Positions 32,378-40,703 of a stretch of 58,774 nt of DNA are shown here, one piece after another; the stretch's first letter is position 1; each line of letters begins with the position of its first letter. The notes under the pieces were generated by a model. The model was given only the letters and a program-made list of their open reading frames with translations, did not search any database and had not been told where the DNA came from. The translations under genes and the position numbers were made by a program. This stretch comes from Bacteroidales bacterium (lineage in GTDB: Bacteria > Bacteroidota > Bacteroidia > Bacteroidales > UBA932): positions 1-58,774 of the forward strand of contig JAFTWQ010000016.1 in the NCBI GenBank assembly GCA_017465225.1, in the 5' to 3' direction.

Positions 32378-33628
32378 ATGAAGAGAACATTCGCAATACT
32401 ATCCATAATCATGGCAGTCCTCGCCTCATGCCAGGACGAAATAAGCCTCAACCCGGCTGCATCGCTTTTTTCGGCACAGCCTGAAATGACAGACACCACA
32501 GCAATATTCAGACTCGCGGTAGCAAACGTGACGGACAGCACGCAGGCCATCAGCTTTCCTGTCGTCTTCGGAGGCACTGCAGAGCCCGGCATCGACTACA
32601 AGGTCTCTGCAGACGCATTTGTTTTCGGAGGGGAATCGCCGGTAGATTCGATTGTCGTGACAGCGCTGAAACTCGGTACAGACAAGACGATAAGCATGTC
32701 AGTGCAGCTCCCTGAAGGTTTCGAAGGAGGAAAGTATCTGACATCAGAATTCACGCTTCATGACAAGTTCGCATACATCTCATTTGCAAGAGATTACAAG
32801 ATGCTGACCGATTCTACGGACATTGCATTCGTGGTGACGGACAAATCCGGAAAGACCAGACAGGCAAAGGATTCCATAGAAGTGTTCCTGAGCGTCAATA
32901 CCGGGAAATCCACAGCCGTCGAAGGCGCGGACTTCATGTTTTCCGACAGCACGAGATTCGTAATAAGAGCGGGAGCAACCAGCGGTGCCCTTGAGCTTAA
33001 ATCCCTCATTCCTGAACCGGTGGAGGGAATGGACAAGATCGTTCTGAACATGAGATTCAGCGAGAATTTCGGTGCAGGAGAGGTTTCCGAAATGGAGGTC
33101 GGCATGCTGGACGGAAAGTGGAAGGCCCTGGAAGGCAAATGGCTGGCAGACACACTTGTCACCGATTCGGTCTACATGAAGAAATACTGGGAAGACGCAT
33201 GTTCCGGCTATGATCAGCTTTCACCGGTAAACAGGCTGGATGAGATCAACATTGACAGCGAGTTCGGCTTCGACTCGTTCTTCTTCTCAACATTCATGTA
33301 TTATTTCACAGGAGAGACACAGATGAAGAAAGGGCCGGTCATCGACCTGGAGCTGACAGACGGCAGCAATGCTCCTGTACAGACATTCCTGATAGGCAAC
33401 ACCAACCGTTATTTCTCCAAGACAGAAAAGAGCGAGGACCAGGAATCATATATAGGAATCAGGCTGCTTCCAGGAGAGGAAGACGAGCAGCTGATGGACC
33501 TTTATGTGATCGACCATACATCCCGTTCATTCATGCCAGAACTTGAAGCCGGCGGCAAATACGCCACGGAGAAACCTGTAGCGGCTTCTCCGGGACTGTA
33601 TCTGAATCTTATCCTTAAAAAGGAATAG
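32378..33628 (+). CDS. Surface lipoprotein, DUF4843-like
   Basis: A 416-residue lipoprotein (MKRTFAILSIIMAVLASC; Cys near residue 18). It has two similar beta-rich units in its first half, marked by EPGIDYKVSADAFVF (about 68-82) and EGADFMFSDSTRFVI (about 178-195), resembling the Calx-beta-like units of DUF4843 proteins. The second half (from about 230) contains SPVNRLDEINIDSEFG and a long acidic stretch. Such lipoproteins often accompany SusC/SusD pairs, but none is present here. Its end overlaps the convergent lipocalin gene by 14 bases. Function unknown. Confidence 0.75.
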   Translation: MKRTFAILSIIMAVLASCQDEISLNPAASLFSAQPEMTDTTAIFRLAVANVTDSTQAISFPVVFGGTAEPGIDYKVSADAFVFGGESPVDSIVVTALKLGTDKTISMSVQLPEGFEGGKYLTSEFTLHDKFAYISFARDYKMLTDSTDIAFVVTDKSGKTRQAKDSIEVFLSVNTGKSTAVEGADFMFSDSTRFVIRAGATSGALELKSLIPEPVEGMDKIVLNMRFSENFGAGEVSEMEVGMLDGKWKALEGKWLADTLVTDSVYMKKYWEDACSGYDQLSPVNRLDEINIDSEFGFDSFFFSTFMYYFTGETQMKKGPVIDLELTDGSNAPVQTFLIGNTNRYFSKTEKSEDQESYIGIRLLPGEEDEQLMDLYVIDHTSRSFMPELEAGGKYATEKPVAASPGLYLNLILKKE

Positions 33629-34157
33629 CGGTATTTATGTCCTGATCCACCCAGATCAGCTTTGATGTATCATATCCCCTTTCCTCTGCTTCCTTGAGGA
33701 CATCATCAATCACCGCATCCTTTGGAGCCGGCACACGCGACAGGATCCAGAGGTATTTCGGACTTTTGCTTCCCACCAGGGCTACCTGATAATTGTCATC
33801 CAGCATCAGGACATTGTAGTCACTGTAGAATGACAGGAAGAACGACACTTCAAGATGGGCAGGATCGGTAAGAGGATCGGCCTGCCGGGCCTTGCCTTCG
33901 GCCACCTTATACTTTCCGTTCTTCCAGCCGGAATTCAGGACCAGGATCTTTCCGTCATCGCGAAGAAGATACTCGGCCGCGACATTGTCCATGCCTCTTT
34001 CAAAACTGTGGTCGAAACGGGCGATCTCGTACCATACTCCCAGAAACCTGCCCAGGTCCAGACTAGGGATCGGAGAATTGTCATAAGACTTCTCCTGAGC
34101 GATAAGAAGGCCCGGGAACATGATTGCAGCCAGGGCCAAAGGAATCAGACTTTTCAT
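33615..34157 (-). CDS. blc: Lipocalin of the Blc type
   Basis: A 180-residue exported lipocalin. A signal peptide (LALAAIMFPGLLIAQ) is followed by the family's GxW motif in LDLGRFLGVWYEIARFDHSF (near residue 40). A KNGKYKVAEGKA segment, DYNVLMLDDNY and VALVGSKSPKYLWILSR give the remaining conserved strands. Blc-type lipocalins bind lysolipids or fatty acids in the envelope. Cleavage is after AQ and there is no lipobox Cys, so it is periplasmic rather than anchored. It follows the aldose-epimerase-like gene on the same strand, 54 bases downstream with a hairpin between them. Confidence 0.92.
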   Translation of the reverse strand: MKSLIPLALAAIMFPGLLIAQEKSYDNSPIPSLDLGRFLGVWYEIARFDHSFERGMDNVAAEYLLRDDGKILVLNSGWKNGKYKVAEGKARQADPLTDPAHLEVSFFLSFYSDYNVLMLDDNYQVALVGSKSPKYLWILSRVPAPKDAVIDDVLKEAEERGYDTSKLIWVDQDINTAIPF

Positions 34158-34163
34158 AATAAA

Positions 34164-34200
34164 CCTGCGTTTATGTTACACTAACTAACCTAAACGCAGG
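34164..34200 (-). terminator. Hairpin between the epimerase-like and lipocalin genes
   Basis: CCTGCGTTTA, 17 bases, TAAACGCAGG: a perfect 10-bp stem, followed on the minus strand by TTTATTATG, where the lipocalin start codon lies 7 bases further on. It could be a terminator for the epimerase gene or a structured leader of the lipocalin mRNA. Confidence 0.55.
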
Positions 34201-34211
34201 CAAATCAAAGA

Positions 34212-35087
34212 TTATGCTATTTCAATGGTATAGATGCTTGAAAATCTTTCTCCGGGTGCAATGCGGTTGATCCAGTCCTTGTCTTTGAACTCACCTTCAT
34301 AACCGGCCCTGTCACATCGGCCGTACCATGGCTCGATGCAGATGAAAGGTGCATTCTTTGTCGGAGGAGACCAGATTCCTACAACCGGTGCATCAAAAGA
34401 AAGGCTCAGCCAAGGCGATCCGTCAATGCGGTGGAAGGTGACCTTTCCGATCTGCGAATCCTGAAGCATTATGGTATCGATGGCATCGAATGTCTCGCGG
34501 GTGACCGGCAGAAGGCCGTCTGCAGGCACTTCCAGAGGATATTTCGTTTCCGCATCGACACAGCCCTTCTCCTTTATACGGATACATTCCAGTCCCTCTG
34601 ACCTGTCAAAAGAGAAGAATCCCCTCTCCTGTATGTCCGGATCATAATCGGGATAATTGAACGCAGGATGGGCTCCGATCTGGAAATACATGTCTTCAGT
34701 CCCGGGATTCTCCACTTCCCAGATGACATCAAGCTTATTGTCATGGAGTCTGTACGCTATCTCCAGTACAAAAGGCCAAGGATATTTTTCAAGAGTCTCT
34801 TCGGACGATTCAAGCCTGTAACGCACTTCCGCATCGCTTGAGCTGACCATGGAAAAGTCCATGTCCCTGGCAAAGCCGTGCTGGCCCAGTCCGTATTCCC
34901 TGCCGCCTACGCGATAACGTTTTTCCCACACGCTTCCCACAATCGGGAACAGTACGGGCGAATGTCTGCCCCAGAATGCAGGGTCAGCCTGCCATAGATA
35001 TTCGGTAGAGCCTTTTCTTATGCTGGCGAGCTCAGCACCATGTTCCTTTACCAGAACGGTAAGGATGTCATTTTTCAGTGTATGCAT
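34212..35087 (-). CDS. Aldose 1-epimerase family protein
   Basis: A 291-residue cytoplasmic protein (no signal peptide) of the galactose-mutarotase-like superfamily. It matches the LacX-like subgroup by GRHSPVLFPIVGSVWEKRY (near residue 40), GQHGFARDMDF (near 68, the catalytic His region), QIGAHPAFNYP (near 137, second His) and the C-terminal ICIEPWYGRCD (near 262, Glu). It interconverts anomers of hexoses or a related sugar; the substrate is not shown by the sequence. The length is normal. It sits next to the tRNA-Leu gene. Confidence 0.9.
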   Translation of the reverse strand: MHTLKNDILTVLVKEHGAELASIRKGSTEYLWQADPAFWGRHSPVLFPIVGSVWEKRYRVGGREYGLGQHGFARDMDFSMVSSSDAEVRYRLESSEETLEKYPWPFVLEIAYRLHDNKLDVIWEVENPGTEDMYFQIGAHPAFNYPDYDPDIQERGFFSFDRSEGLECIRIKEKGCVDAETKYPLEVPADGLLPVTRETFDAIDTIMLQDSQIGKVTFHRIDGSPWLSLSFDAPVVGIWSPPTKNAPFICIEPWYGRCDRAGYEGEFKDKDWINRIAPGERFSSIYTIEIA

Positions 35088-35149
35088 ATCAAACGGTTAT
35101 CAGTCCCGTAAAATTACAAAATAAATGACATTTCACATGCATATATAAC

Positions 35150-35179
35150 GAAAAAGAGACCAGCGTTTCTGCTGATCTC
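35150..35179 (-). terminator. Terminator of tRNA-Leu
   Basis: On the minus strand GAGATCAGC, six bases, GCTGGTCTC (one G-U pair), then TTTTTCG. It begins 5 bases after the tRNA 3' end. Confidence 0.8.
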
Positions 35180-35184
35180 CTTCG

Positions 35185-35267
35185 TGCGGTGGGCGAGACT
35201 CGAACTCGCACAGGATTGCTCCCACTACCCCCTCAAAGTAGCGTGTCTACCATTTCACCACCACCGC
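35185..35267 (-). tRNA. tRNA-Leu (anticodon GAG)
   Basis: An 83-base tRNA on the minus strand. Acceptor GCGGTGG pairs with CCACCGC and the discriminator is A. The D arm contains TGAAATGGTAGACAC. The anticodon stem CTACT/GGTAG encloses TTGAGGG, giving anticodon GAG (reads CTC/CTT). A long variable arm (GGGAGCAATCCT) marks the type II structure of leucine tRNAs, and the T arm GCGAGTTCGAGTCTCGC is intact. CCA is not encoded (CGA follows), so the tRNA needs CCA addition. It has its own promoter and terminator. Confidence 0.97.
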
Positions 35268-35286
35268 TTCTTTTGTTTTGGGATTG

Positions 35287-35317
35287 CAAAGGTACGACAA
35301 AATTTTAAACCTGCAAA
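35287..35317 (-). promoter_or_regulatory. Full promoter of tRNA-Leu
   Basis: On the minus strand TTTG (complement of 35314-35317), a 19-base spacer and TACCTTTG (complement of 35287-35294). The tRNA 5' end is 20 bases downstream of the -7 box. Confidence 0.8.
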
Positions 35318-35340
35318 CTTTTCTGTAAAAATTTTTAAAA

Positions 35341-35805
35341 TTATTTTATCCTCCTCCAATACATGGATTGCGAAAAGCCTAGTAATGAGCCTTTTACGCA
35401 AAGCGAGTCATCAGATAAAAATTCACATACGACATTGGCCCTGATGCCTCTTGTGGGATCATATACCTTGGTGCCGCCCCATTTCTGCTTGTCGCTGTCG
35501 TATTTCAGGCCTGACATAAGGACAATCTTATCGCATTCCACATGGCGCAGGCTCTTGTCCGGATTCTTCTCATCCAGGCGGACATTGCCGTCTTCATCAA
35601 GACGGTTCTCCACCCAGAAGACCTGAGCCCTGTAAGTCCCGTCCGTATCCTTGGTCACCCTCACTTTCGTATTCTCACCCTGATGGATGACCTCGTATTC
35701 ACCTGTTATCCCGTCAGGATCGGCATTACGGCTGCTCTGTGCCGCAGACATGACAGCAAAGGCCATGACCGAGTATATGATGGCAATTAATTTTCTCATT
35801 TTCAA
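35341..35805 (-). CDS. Exported DUF2147-family protein
   Basis: 154 residues, or 152 if the ATG two codons in is used (MRKLIAIIYSVMAFAVMSAAQ). A signal peptide is followed by a DUF2147-like domain: GITGEYEVIHQGENTKVRV, a Gly/Asn-rich segment with RLDEKNPDKSLRH, IVLMSGLKYDSDKQKWGG, then KVYDPTRGIRANV and a final SLLGFSQSMYWRR. The family is a small lipocalin-like beta barrel found in Gram-negatives; function unknown. Its start lies 22 bases from the -7 box at 35828-35835, divergent from rpsP. Confidence 0.85.
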   Translation of the reverse strand: MKMRKLIAIIYSVMAFAVMSAAQSSRNADPDGITGEYEVIHQGENTKVRVTKDTDGTYRAQVFWVENRLDEDGNVRLDEKNPDKSLRHVECDKIVLMSGLKYDSDKQKWGGTKVYDPTRGIRANVVCEFLSDDSLCVKGSLLGFSQSMYWRRIK

Positions 35806-35827
35806 TGATTTTTAACACGCGCAGTTG

Positions 35828-35835
35828 CAAATATA
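35828..35835 (-). promoter_or_regulatory. -7 box for the DUF2147 gene
   Basis: The minus strand reads TATATTTG, an exact TAnnTTTG match 22 bases before the ATG at 35805. Confidence 0.55.
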
Positions 35836-35847
35836 CTAAATTTTAAC

Positions 35848-35855
35848 TAATTTTG
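35848..35855 (+). promoter_or_regulatory. -7 box for rpsP
   Basis: TAATTTTG is an exact TAnnTTTG match, with GTTG 20 bases upstream as a near-consensus -33. The ATG is 65 bases further, leaving a leader of about 60 bases. Confidence 0.6.
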
Positions 35856-35920
35856 CGCGCTTTTCCTCGAGTAGGAGAACATAGGTATCATTTATTTAAC
35901 TTTATTAAAACAGATTCACA

Positions 35921-36481
35921 ATGGCTGTTAAAATTCGTCTTCAGCGCCACGGAAAGAAGAATTTCGCATTCTTCCACATTGTTGTGGCAGACTCACGTTC
36001 ACCTCGTGATGGTCGTTTCATCGAGCAGATCGGCTCTTACAACCCTAACACAAACCCTGCAACTATCGTCATCAACGACGAGCGTGCACTTGCATGGCTT
36101 AACGTAGGTGCACAGCCTACTCCAACTGCAAAGCGTATCCTTTCTTATGAGGGTATCCTCCTTGCAAAGCACCTCCAGGGTGGTGTAAAGAAGGGCGCTC
36201 TTACTCAGGAGCAGGCTGATGCTAAGCTCGCTGCATGGAAGTCTGAGAAGGCTGCCAAGGTAAGCGCAAAGAAAGAGGGACTTAGAAAGGACGCTGCTGC
36301 TGCCCAGAAGGCTGCTGCAGAGGCTGAGGCTAAGGTAAATCAGGAGAGAGCTGAGGCTATCGCTAAGAGAAAGGCTGAGGCTGAGGAGGCTGCACGTGCA
36401 GCTGCCGAGGCTGCCGCTGCTGAGAAGGCTGCTCAGGAAGCTGCTGCTGCAGAGGCTGAGGCTGAGAACACTGAGGCTTAA
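35921..36481 (+). CDS. rpsP: 30S ribosomal protein S16 with long Ala/Glu tail
   Basis: A 186-residue protein. Residues 1-82 are ribosomal protein S16 ([52 protein letters not shown]). Residues about 83-186 are an extension absent from the 80-90 residue E. coli protein: first a helical linker, then a run dominated by Ala, Glu, Lys and Arg ([20 protein letters not shown]). Such tails are seen in Bacteroidota S16. The codon use is highly biased (GCT, CTC, AAG), as expected for a ribosomal protein. rimM follows after 7 bases; trmD, the usual next gene, is absent. Confidence 0.96.
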   Translation: MAVKIRLQRHGKKNFAFFHIVVADSRSPRDGRFIEQIGSYNPNTNPATIVINDERALAWLNVGAQPTPTAKRILSYEGILLAKHLQGGVKKGALTQEQADAKLAAWKSEKAAKVSAKKEGLRKDAAAAQKAAAEAEAKVNQERAEAIAKRKAEAEEAARAAAEAAAAEKAAQEAAAAEAEAENTEA

Positions 36482-36488
36482 TTCCGGC

Positions 36489-37067
36489 ATGGCAGGTTAC
36501 GACAACTTGCAGCAGGTAGCCCAGGTATTGAAATCTAACGGTACCGATGGGGAGTTCGTCATGGGCTTCCGCGAAATCGCTCCTGAAGATATCAACTTAA
36601 ACGAACCGGTGTTCATCGTTTTCGATGGACTGCCGGTTCCTTTTTTTATCGAATCATTCACAAAGAGGGGCAATTCCAAGGCCCTTGTCCGCCTGACCGA
36701 CATCTGTTCCATGGAAGATGTCGAGGAAATCACCGGAAAGGCGGTATATATCGAAGAGGACAATCTTCCTGAAATGTCGCTGGAGGAGGACGGCTATGCC
36801 GCGCTCATCGGCTGGACTCTGCTGATGCCGGAGATCCCCGATCAGGTCGGGGAGGACATGGAGGAGGATACGTCATTGCCGGCTTTGACCGGCAATATAT
36901 ACGAAGTCGGCGAGATCACAGACTTCATCGACATCCCGAACAACCCTTGCATAGAGGTGGAAACAGAAAGTGGAGCAGTAATGATACCGCTCCACGAAGA
37001 TCTGATTCTTTCTGTAGACCCTGAATATCAGGAAATCATAATGCAGATTCCTGCAGGACTCCTTTAG
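36489..37067 (+). CDS. rimM: 16S rRNA processing protein RimM
   Basis: 192 residues from the ATG at 36489 (MAGYDNLQQVAQVLK); an ATG inside rpsP is not used. The N-terminal RimM beta-barrel (about 1-85) has TDGEFVMGFREIAPED, PVFIVFDGLPVPFFIESF and KGNSKALVRLTDI-like strands. The C-terminal PRC-barrel-like part (about 90-190) has VGEITDFIDIPNNPCIEV, PLHEDLILSVDPEYQEI and IMQIPAGLL, the usual RimM ending. RimM binds S19 and helps 30S head maturation. The start lies 7 bases after the rpsP stop, so the two are co-transcribed. Confidence 0.93.
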   Translation: MAGYDNLQQVAQVLKSNGTDGEFVMGFREIAPEDINLNEPVFIVFDGLPVPFFIESFTKRGNSKALVRLTDICSMEDVEEITGKAVYIEEDNLPEMSLEEDGYAALIGWTLLMPEIPDQVGEDMEEDTSLPALTGNIYEVGEITDFIDIPNNPCIEVETESGAVMIPLHEDLILSVDPEYQEIIMQIPAGLL

Positions 37068-37237
37068 AGTCTGTTCCTGAGAAGGAAATAATACACAGCG
37101 AGGCCGATCCAGCTGAAGCAGAGAAGAGCTACTGTGAGAACGATCTTGATGACTGTGTCGAGATTCTTTGCCCATACATCCTTGATGCACCAGATGCAGC
37201 AGATGGCTCCTACGAGCCAGATGATAAATGATACCAT
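37064..37237 (-). CDS. Small two-helix membrane protein (57 aa)
   Basis: A short gene of 57 codons plus stop starting at the ATG at 37237. It encodes MVSFIIWLVGAICCIWCIKD, then VWAKNLDTV and a second helix IKIVLTVALLCFSWIGLAVY, ending YFLLRNRL. The two hydrophobic segments separated by a short charged loop fit a small inner-membrane protein of the superinfection-immunity/PLDc_N-like kind, but I cannot name the family. It starts 12 bases after the DUF975 gene ends, so it is probably in that operon, and its end overlaps that of rimM by 4 bases. Confidence 0.75.
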   Translation of the reverse strand: MVSFIIWLVGAICCIWCIKDVWAKNLDTVIKIVLTVALLCFSWIGLAVYYFLLRNRL

Positions 37238-37249
37238 AATGATTGTTTT

Positions 37250-37933
37250 TTAAAGATTAGTATTGTTGTTGATATAATCGTGTTTCACGTCCTGATAGAA
37301 TGCGGCAAGCGTAGTCTGCCAGTAAGGCATGAACCAGAACAGGCCGATTCCTAATGAAAGCATACAGAGCAGCACCCATCCCAGGAAGCTGAGCGTAAGC
37401 CAGAAAAGGTCGAATTTGCGGCCTTTCATCATCTTCATGCTGAGGTTGATGGCCTGGTTTGCCGAAAGCTCCGGATAATCCTTGATTATGAAAGGAGTCA
37501 TCGCATATGCAAGTGACTTGATGATGCCCGGGATGAACAGAAGCAGAGCCCAGAGGAATGTGAACATATACATCAGGAACATAGCCCAGACATTCCTGAG
37601 ATATCCGGAAAAAGTATGTCTGAAGGTATTTCCGGTCACTCTTGCGTCTCCTGAAACAAGAAGATCATTGTGCGCCACCTGATATCCGACCATCATAAGC
37701 GGATACAGAAGCAGAATATACCTGAAAGGGCCAGTCCAGTTGAAGACCTTCATAAGAGTCTCCGTCACCCACGCAAAACCCGGCTGTCTGAAGGCGGCCA
37801 TGTTCGCACAATAGGTAGGAGCTATGATGAGGCATATGACAAAAGTGACTGTTACAGAAGCCACCAGCGCCGGCGCCCAATTGCCCTTCAGGGCAGCTAA
37901 AGCCGCATTTTTATAATCCTGATTGTTTTTCAT
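37250..37933 (-). CDS. DUF975 family membrane protein
   Basis: 227 residues from the ATG at 37933 (MKNNQDYKNAALAALKGNW), the usual DUF975 opening; the upstream open stretch lies inside the neighbouring gene. Five or six hydrophobic segments are seen. Family features are the amphipathic N-terminal helix that ends in KGNWAPAL, LFIPGIIKSLAYAMTPFII (near residue 143), a segment KGRKFDLFWL and a final YQDVKHDYINN. Function unknown, probably an inner-membrane protein. Neighbours on both sides on the same strand are a 57-residue membrane protein and a DUF4465 lipoprotein, with gaps of about 10 bases. Confidence 0.85.
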   Translation of the reverse strand: MKNNQDYKNAALAALKGNWAPALVASVTVTFVICLIIAPTYCANMAAFRQPGFAWVTETLMKVFNWTGPFRYILLLYPLMMVGYQVAHNDLLVSGDARVTGNTFRHTFSGYLRNVWAMFLMYMFTFLWALLLFIPGIIKSLAYAMTPFIIKDYPELSANQAINLSMKMMKGRKFDLFWLTLSFLGWVLLCMLSLGIGLFWFMPYWQTTLAAFYQDVKHDYINNNTNL

Positions 37934-37943
37934 AGCTTGAACT

Positions 37944-38672
37944 CTAGTATTCGAGATTGATTTCCGCAACCATGCTGTCCATACAGAAATATGGCGGCAC
38001 ACCCGGCTTGCTTGAAATTATCTCGAAATCAACATATTCCACCGAACCGAGCTTTACAAGTTCAAAAGGAGTCCATGTAGATACGATAGAGTCCTTCTGC
38101 GCAGAGAAATCAGCCAGAGCCATTTCGGTCTCGCCGGTCTTCTGGCCGTTGAGATATCCGGTAGCCTTTACGGTCAGCCTGTCACCGAGAGTGAAATTAG
38201 CCTTTACATATTCAGCGACTTCCACTGTATTTGTGAGATAGCATCCTCCCATCGTGCATGTTCCGTTCACTGTATAAGGGAATGACACATCATGTGCAGG
38301 CATCTTTGAATTGTCAGGGTTCTGATAGAAGACTGTGTAGATATTGCCTGACGAAAGGCCTGCAGGGACATATGCTCTATAAGTCTTCATGAGACGTGAG
38401 ACATCGCCTGATTTTGGCATCTCGGCACCAGACAGGAGGAAGCCTCCTTCAAGCCTTGACAGATCATAGTTGAGGGTGTGATAGAAGTTCAGCACGTCAA
38501 AGCTGAAGCCTATAGTATCCTTTGCATTGACAAAGGTACTGTCAGACTTGAACGAGATGCCTGAATACTGGAATGATGCAATAAGTGAATATTTCTGGCC
38601 CATACCTGATCCCGTTTCAAGGCATGAGGTAAGTGTCAGCGCTGCGAGAGCAATCAAAAAGAAACGTTTCAT
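37944..38672 (-). CDS. DUF4465-family lipoprotein
   Basis: 242 residues from the ATG at 38672 (MKRFFLIALAALTLTSC, lipobox TLTSC, Cys near 17). The mature part is beta-rich. It matches DUF4465 through SGISFKSDSTF, the Cys pair segment GTCTMGGCYLTNT, RLTVKATGYLNGQKTG and WTPFELVKLGSVEYVDFEI. These proteins resemble secreted glycan-binding domains. It begins a small operon with the DUF975 and 57-residue genes and has a -7 box just upstream at 38691-38698, inside the gap to dapF. Confidence 0.85.
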   Translation of the reverse strand: MKRFFLIALAALTLTSCLETGSGMGQKYSLIASFQYSGISFKSDSTFVNAKDTIGFSFDVLNFYHTLNYDLSRLEGGFLLSGAEMPKSGDVSRLMKTYRAYVPAGLSSGNIYTVFYQNPDNSKMPAHDVSFPYTVNGTCTMGGCYLTNTVEVAEYVKANFTLGDRLTVKATGYLNGQKTGETEMALADFSAQKDSIVSTWTPFELVKLGSVEYVDFEIISSKPGVPPYFCMDSMVAEINLEY

Positions 38673-38690
38673 AATCATATTATTAAAAAG

Positions 38691-38698
38691 CAAAGTTA
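38691..38698 (-). promoter_or_regulatory. -7 box for the DUF4465 operon
   Basis: The minus strand reads TAACTTTG, an exact TAnnTTTG match 18 bases before the ATG at 38672 and directly after the dapF stop codon. Confidence 0.55.
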
Positions 38699-38701
38699 AC
38701 A

Positions 38702-39526
38702 TTATTTAATCAATATTTCAGCAACAAAAGAGGCCGGACCGGTCAGCCAGACATCTTCTGCCACTTCGGACGGGAGGAAATCGACTGCAAGAACATCCTT
38801 CTTTGCATGCACATCATAATGCACCCTGCCATCCTGATCCACATCCGAAGGCCTGACTCCGGCCTCATACGCAGCGATGCATGATGCTACTATGCCTGTT
38901 CCGCATGCATATGTCTCGTCTTCCACACCCTTCTCATATGTACGGACATTCAGGATTCCGTCAGAGGGTTCGACAAAATTCACATTAACCCCGACTGGCT
39001 GCAGCTGCACTGCATCATACCTGATCTCACGGCCTTCAGAGACGATGTCATATTCCTTCAAGCCCTTGACAAAACGCACATAATGTCGTGTGCCCGTATC
39101 AAGGAAATATCCTTCCGAAGGGACTGAAACGCCTTCCAGAGCTTCGTATCGGCAGATTTCCGACACATCCTTCATCTTAAGACGCACAGTCTTGACTCCA
39201 TCCTCATCCTTCAATATCCGGGCAGTATGGAATCCGTCGGCCGCATCGAAATCAAATTTCTCCAGCCCCATATCCGCAGCAAAAGCCACGATACATCTGC
39301 CTCCGTTTCCGCACATCATGCCTCCCGACCCGTCGGAATTGTAATATGTCATACGGAAGTCATGTCTGTCGCTTGTCTCAAGCAGCATGAGACCATCCGC
39401 GCCGACTCCATAACGACGGTCGCATACGGAAGCGATCTGATCCTTCGTCAGACTTATCGAACCGTCACGGTTGTCCGCAATCAGGAAATCGTTTCCTGCA
39501 CCCTGATATTTATAGAATTTCATCAT
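38702..39526 (-). CDS. dapF: Diaminopimelate epimerase
   Basis: About 274 residues from the ATG at 39526 (MMKFYKYQGAGNDFLIADN; the next ATG is one codon on). It converts LL- to meso-diaminopimelate without a cofactor. The two catalytic cysteines are in MMCGNGGRC (near residue 70) and YACGTGIVASC (near 207), and GAGNDF is the N-terminal signature. Its start overlaps the end of the aminotransferase gene by about 17 bases, indicating coupling. It is the last gene of the lysine/DAP operon. Confidence 0.96.
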   Translation of the reverse strand: MMKFYKYQGAGNDFLIADNRDGSISLTKDQIASVCDRRYGVGADGLMLLETSDRHDFRMTYYNSDGSGGMMCGNGGRCIVAFAADMGLEKFDFDAADGFHTARILKDEDGVKTVRLKMKDVSEICRYEALEGVSVPSEGYFLDTGTRHYVRFVKGLKEYDIVSEGREIRYDAVQLQPVGVNVNFVEPSDGILNVRTYEKGVEDETYACGTGIVASCIAAYEAGVRPSDVDQDGRVHYDVHAKKDVLAVDFLPSEVAEDVWLTGPASFVAEILIK

Positions 39527-40700
39527 AAAGCAGTCTTGCAAGCAGTTCAACCCCTTCCTTTATCTTCTGCGGAGACATGAATGAGAAATTCATACGCATC
39601 GTATTCTTTCCGCTTCCGTCGGGATGGAAGAATTCCCCGGCCACATAGGCCACTCCAGCATCAAGAGCCCTGTCATAGAACCTGACCGCGTCAAAGCCTT
39701 CCGGCATCGTCAGGAAAAGAAAAAGACCGCCTTCAGGATGAGTCCAGGTGATGCCTTCCGGCATATGCTCCTCCAGCTGTGAAAGAAGAAGGTCCCTCTT
39801 GCTCCTGTAAAGTTCTATGCTCTTCTTGAGATTTGCGTCAAGCCTTCCGCTTTTCAGGAACTCCGCCGCCACATATTGGTCGAAAATCGGCGGGCAGAGG
39901 TCCAACGACTGCTTGCATACATATATCTTGTCCAGGATGTCGGGGTGAGCTATCGCCCATCCGAGACGGAATCCCGGTGCGAATATCTTTGAGAAGGAAC
40001 CAAGATGGATGACCCTGTCAGGATCAAGCGAGTACATCGTAGGGATCGGCTCGCCTTCATATCTCAATTCCCTGTACGGGCTGTCCTCAACAATAAGGAA
40101 ATCATGCTTCTGCGCCAGCGAAACAAGCATTCTGCGTTCCTGAAGGGTAAGCGACTCACCTGAAGGATTCTGGAAATCCGGAATCATGTACAGGAACTTT
40201 ATCTTCTTTCCTTCCGCTTTAGCCTCGGTTATAACCTTCTCATATTCAGCCCTGAAAGCATCTACATCTGAATTATGGGCCACTCCCCTTATATCTGCAC
40301 GGTATGAGCGGAAAGACTGGAGTGCACCGAGATACGACGGGCTTGAGGTAAGGATCACATCACCCGGATCCACAAGCACCCTGGTGCACACATCGATTCC
40401 CTGCTGGGATGACGACGTGATCTGCACGCGCTCCACCGGCACGCCGCATCGCTCGGCCACAGCCTCGCGAAGATCCGGCACGCCCTGCGTAGCCCCGTAC
40501 TGGAATGCCTTCCCGGAGTACTTGTCTATGACTTCGGACATGGTCTGACGGATCTCCTCCAAAGGGAAGGTCTCCGCCGAGGGATAGCCTCCGGCAAAGG
40601 AGTATATGGCGTTGAGGTCAACCTTCTTGAAGATCTCCCTTACCGGAGACCTGAAGAAGGAACCGACGTCCTCTGAAAACATTTTGTCGTATATTTCCAT
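39510..40700 (-). CDS. PLP-dependent aminotransferase, candidate DapC
   Basis: A 396-residue fold type I aminotransferase of the class close to LysN/2-aminoadipate and MocR-type enzymes, not an ArgD-like one. The opening has PVREIFK and FAGGYPSAETFP (near 33). YGATQGVPDLREAVAER (near 68) is the family motif; PDFQNPSG (near 173) and DSPYRELRY (near 205) bind PLP. The Schiff-base Lys is in LGSFSKIFAPGFRLGW (near 235). It lies between dapD and dapF, where the succinylase route needs N-succinyl-LL-DAP aminotransferase (DapC). A role as a non-orthologous DapC is therefore likely, though an LL-DAP aminotransferase or general enzyme is possible. Confidence 0.88.
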   Translation of the reverse strand: MEIYDKMFSEDVGSFFRSPVREIFKKVDLNAIYSFAGGYPSAETFPLEEIRQTMSEVIDKYSGKAFQYGATQGVPDLREAVAERCGVPVERVQITSSSQQGIDVCTRVLVDPGDVILTSSPSYLGALQSFRSYRADIRGVAHNSDVDAFRAEYEKVITEAKAEGKKIKFLYMIPDFQNPSGESLTLQERRMLVSLAQKHDFLIVEDSPYRELRYEGEPIPTMYSLDPDRVIHLGSFSKIFAPGFRLGWAIAHPDILDKIYVCKQSLDLCPPIFDQYVAAEFLKSGRLDANLKKSIELYRSKRDLLLSQLEEHMPEGITWTHPEGGLFLFLTMPEGFDAVRFYDRALDAGVAYVAGEFFHPDGSGKNTMRMNFSFMSPQKIKEGVELLARLLYDEIL

Positions 40701-40703
40701 TAT

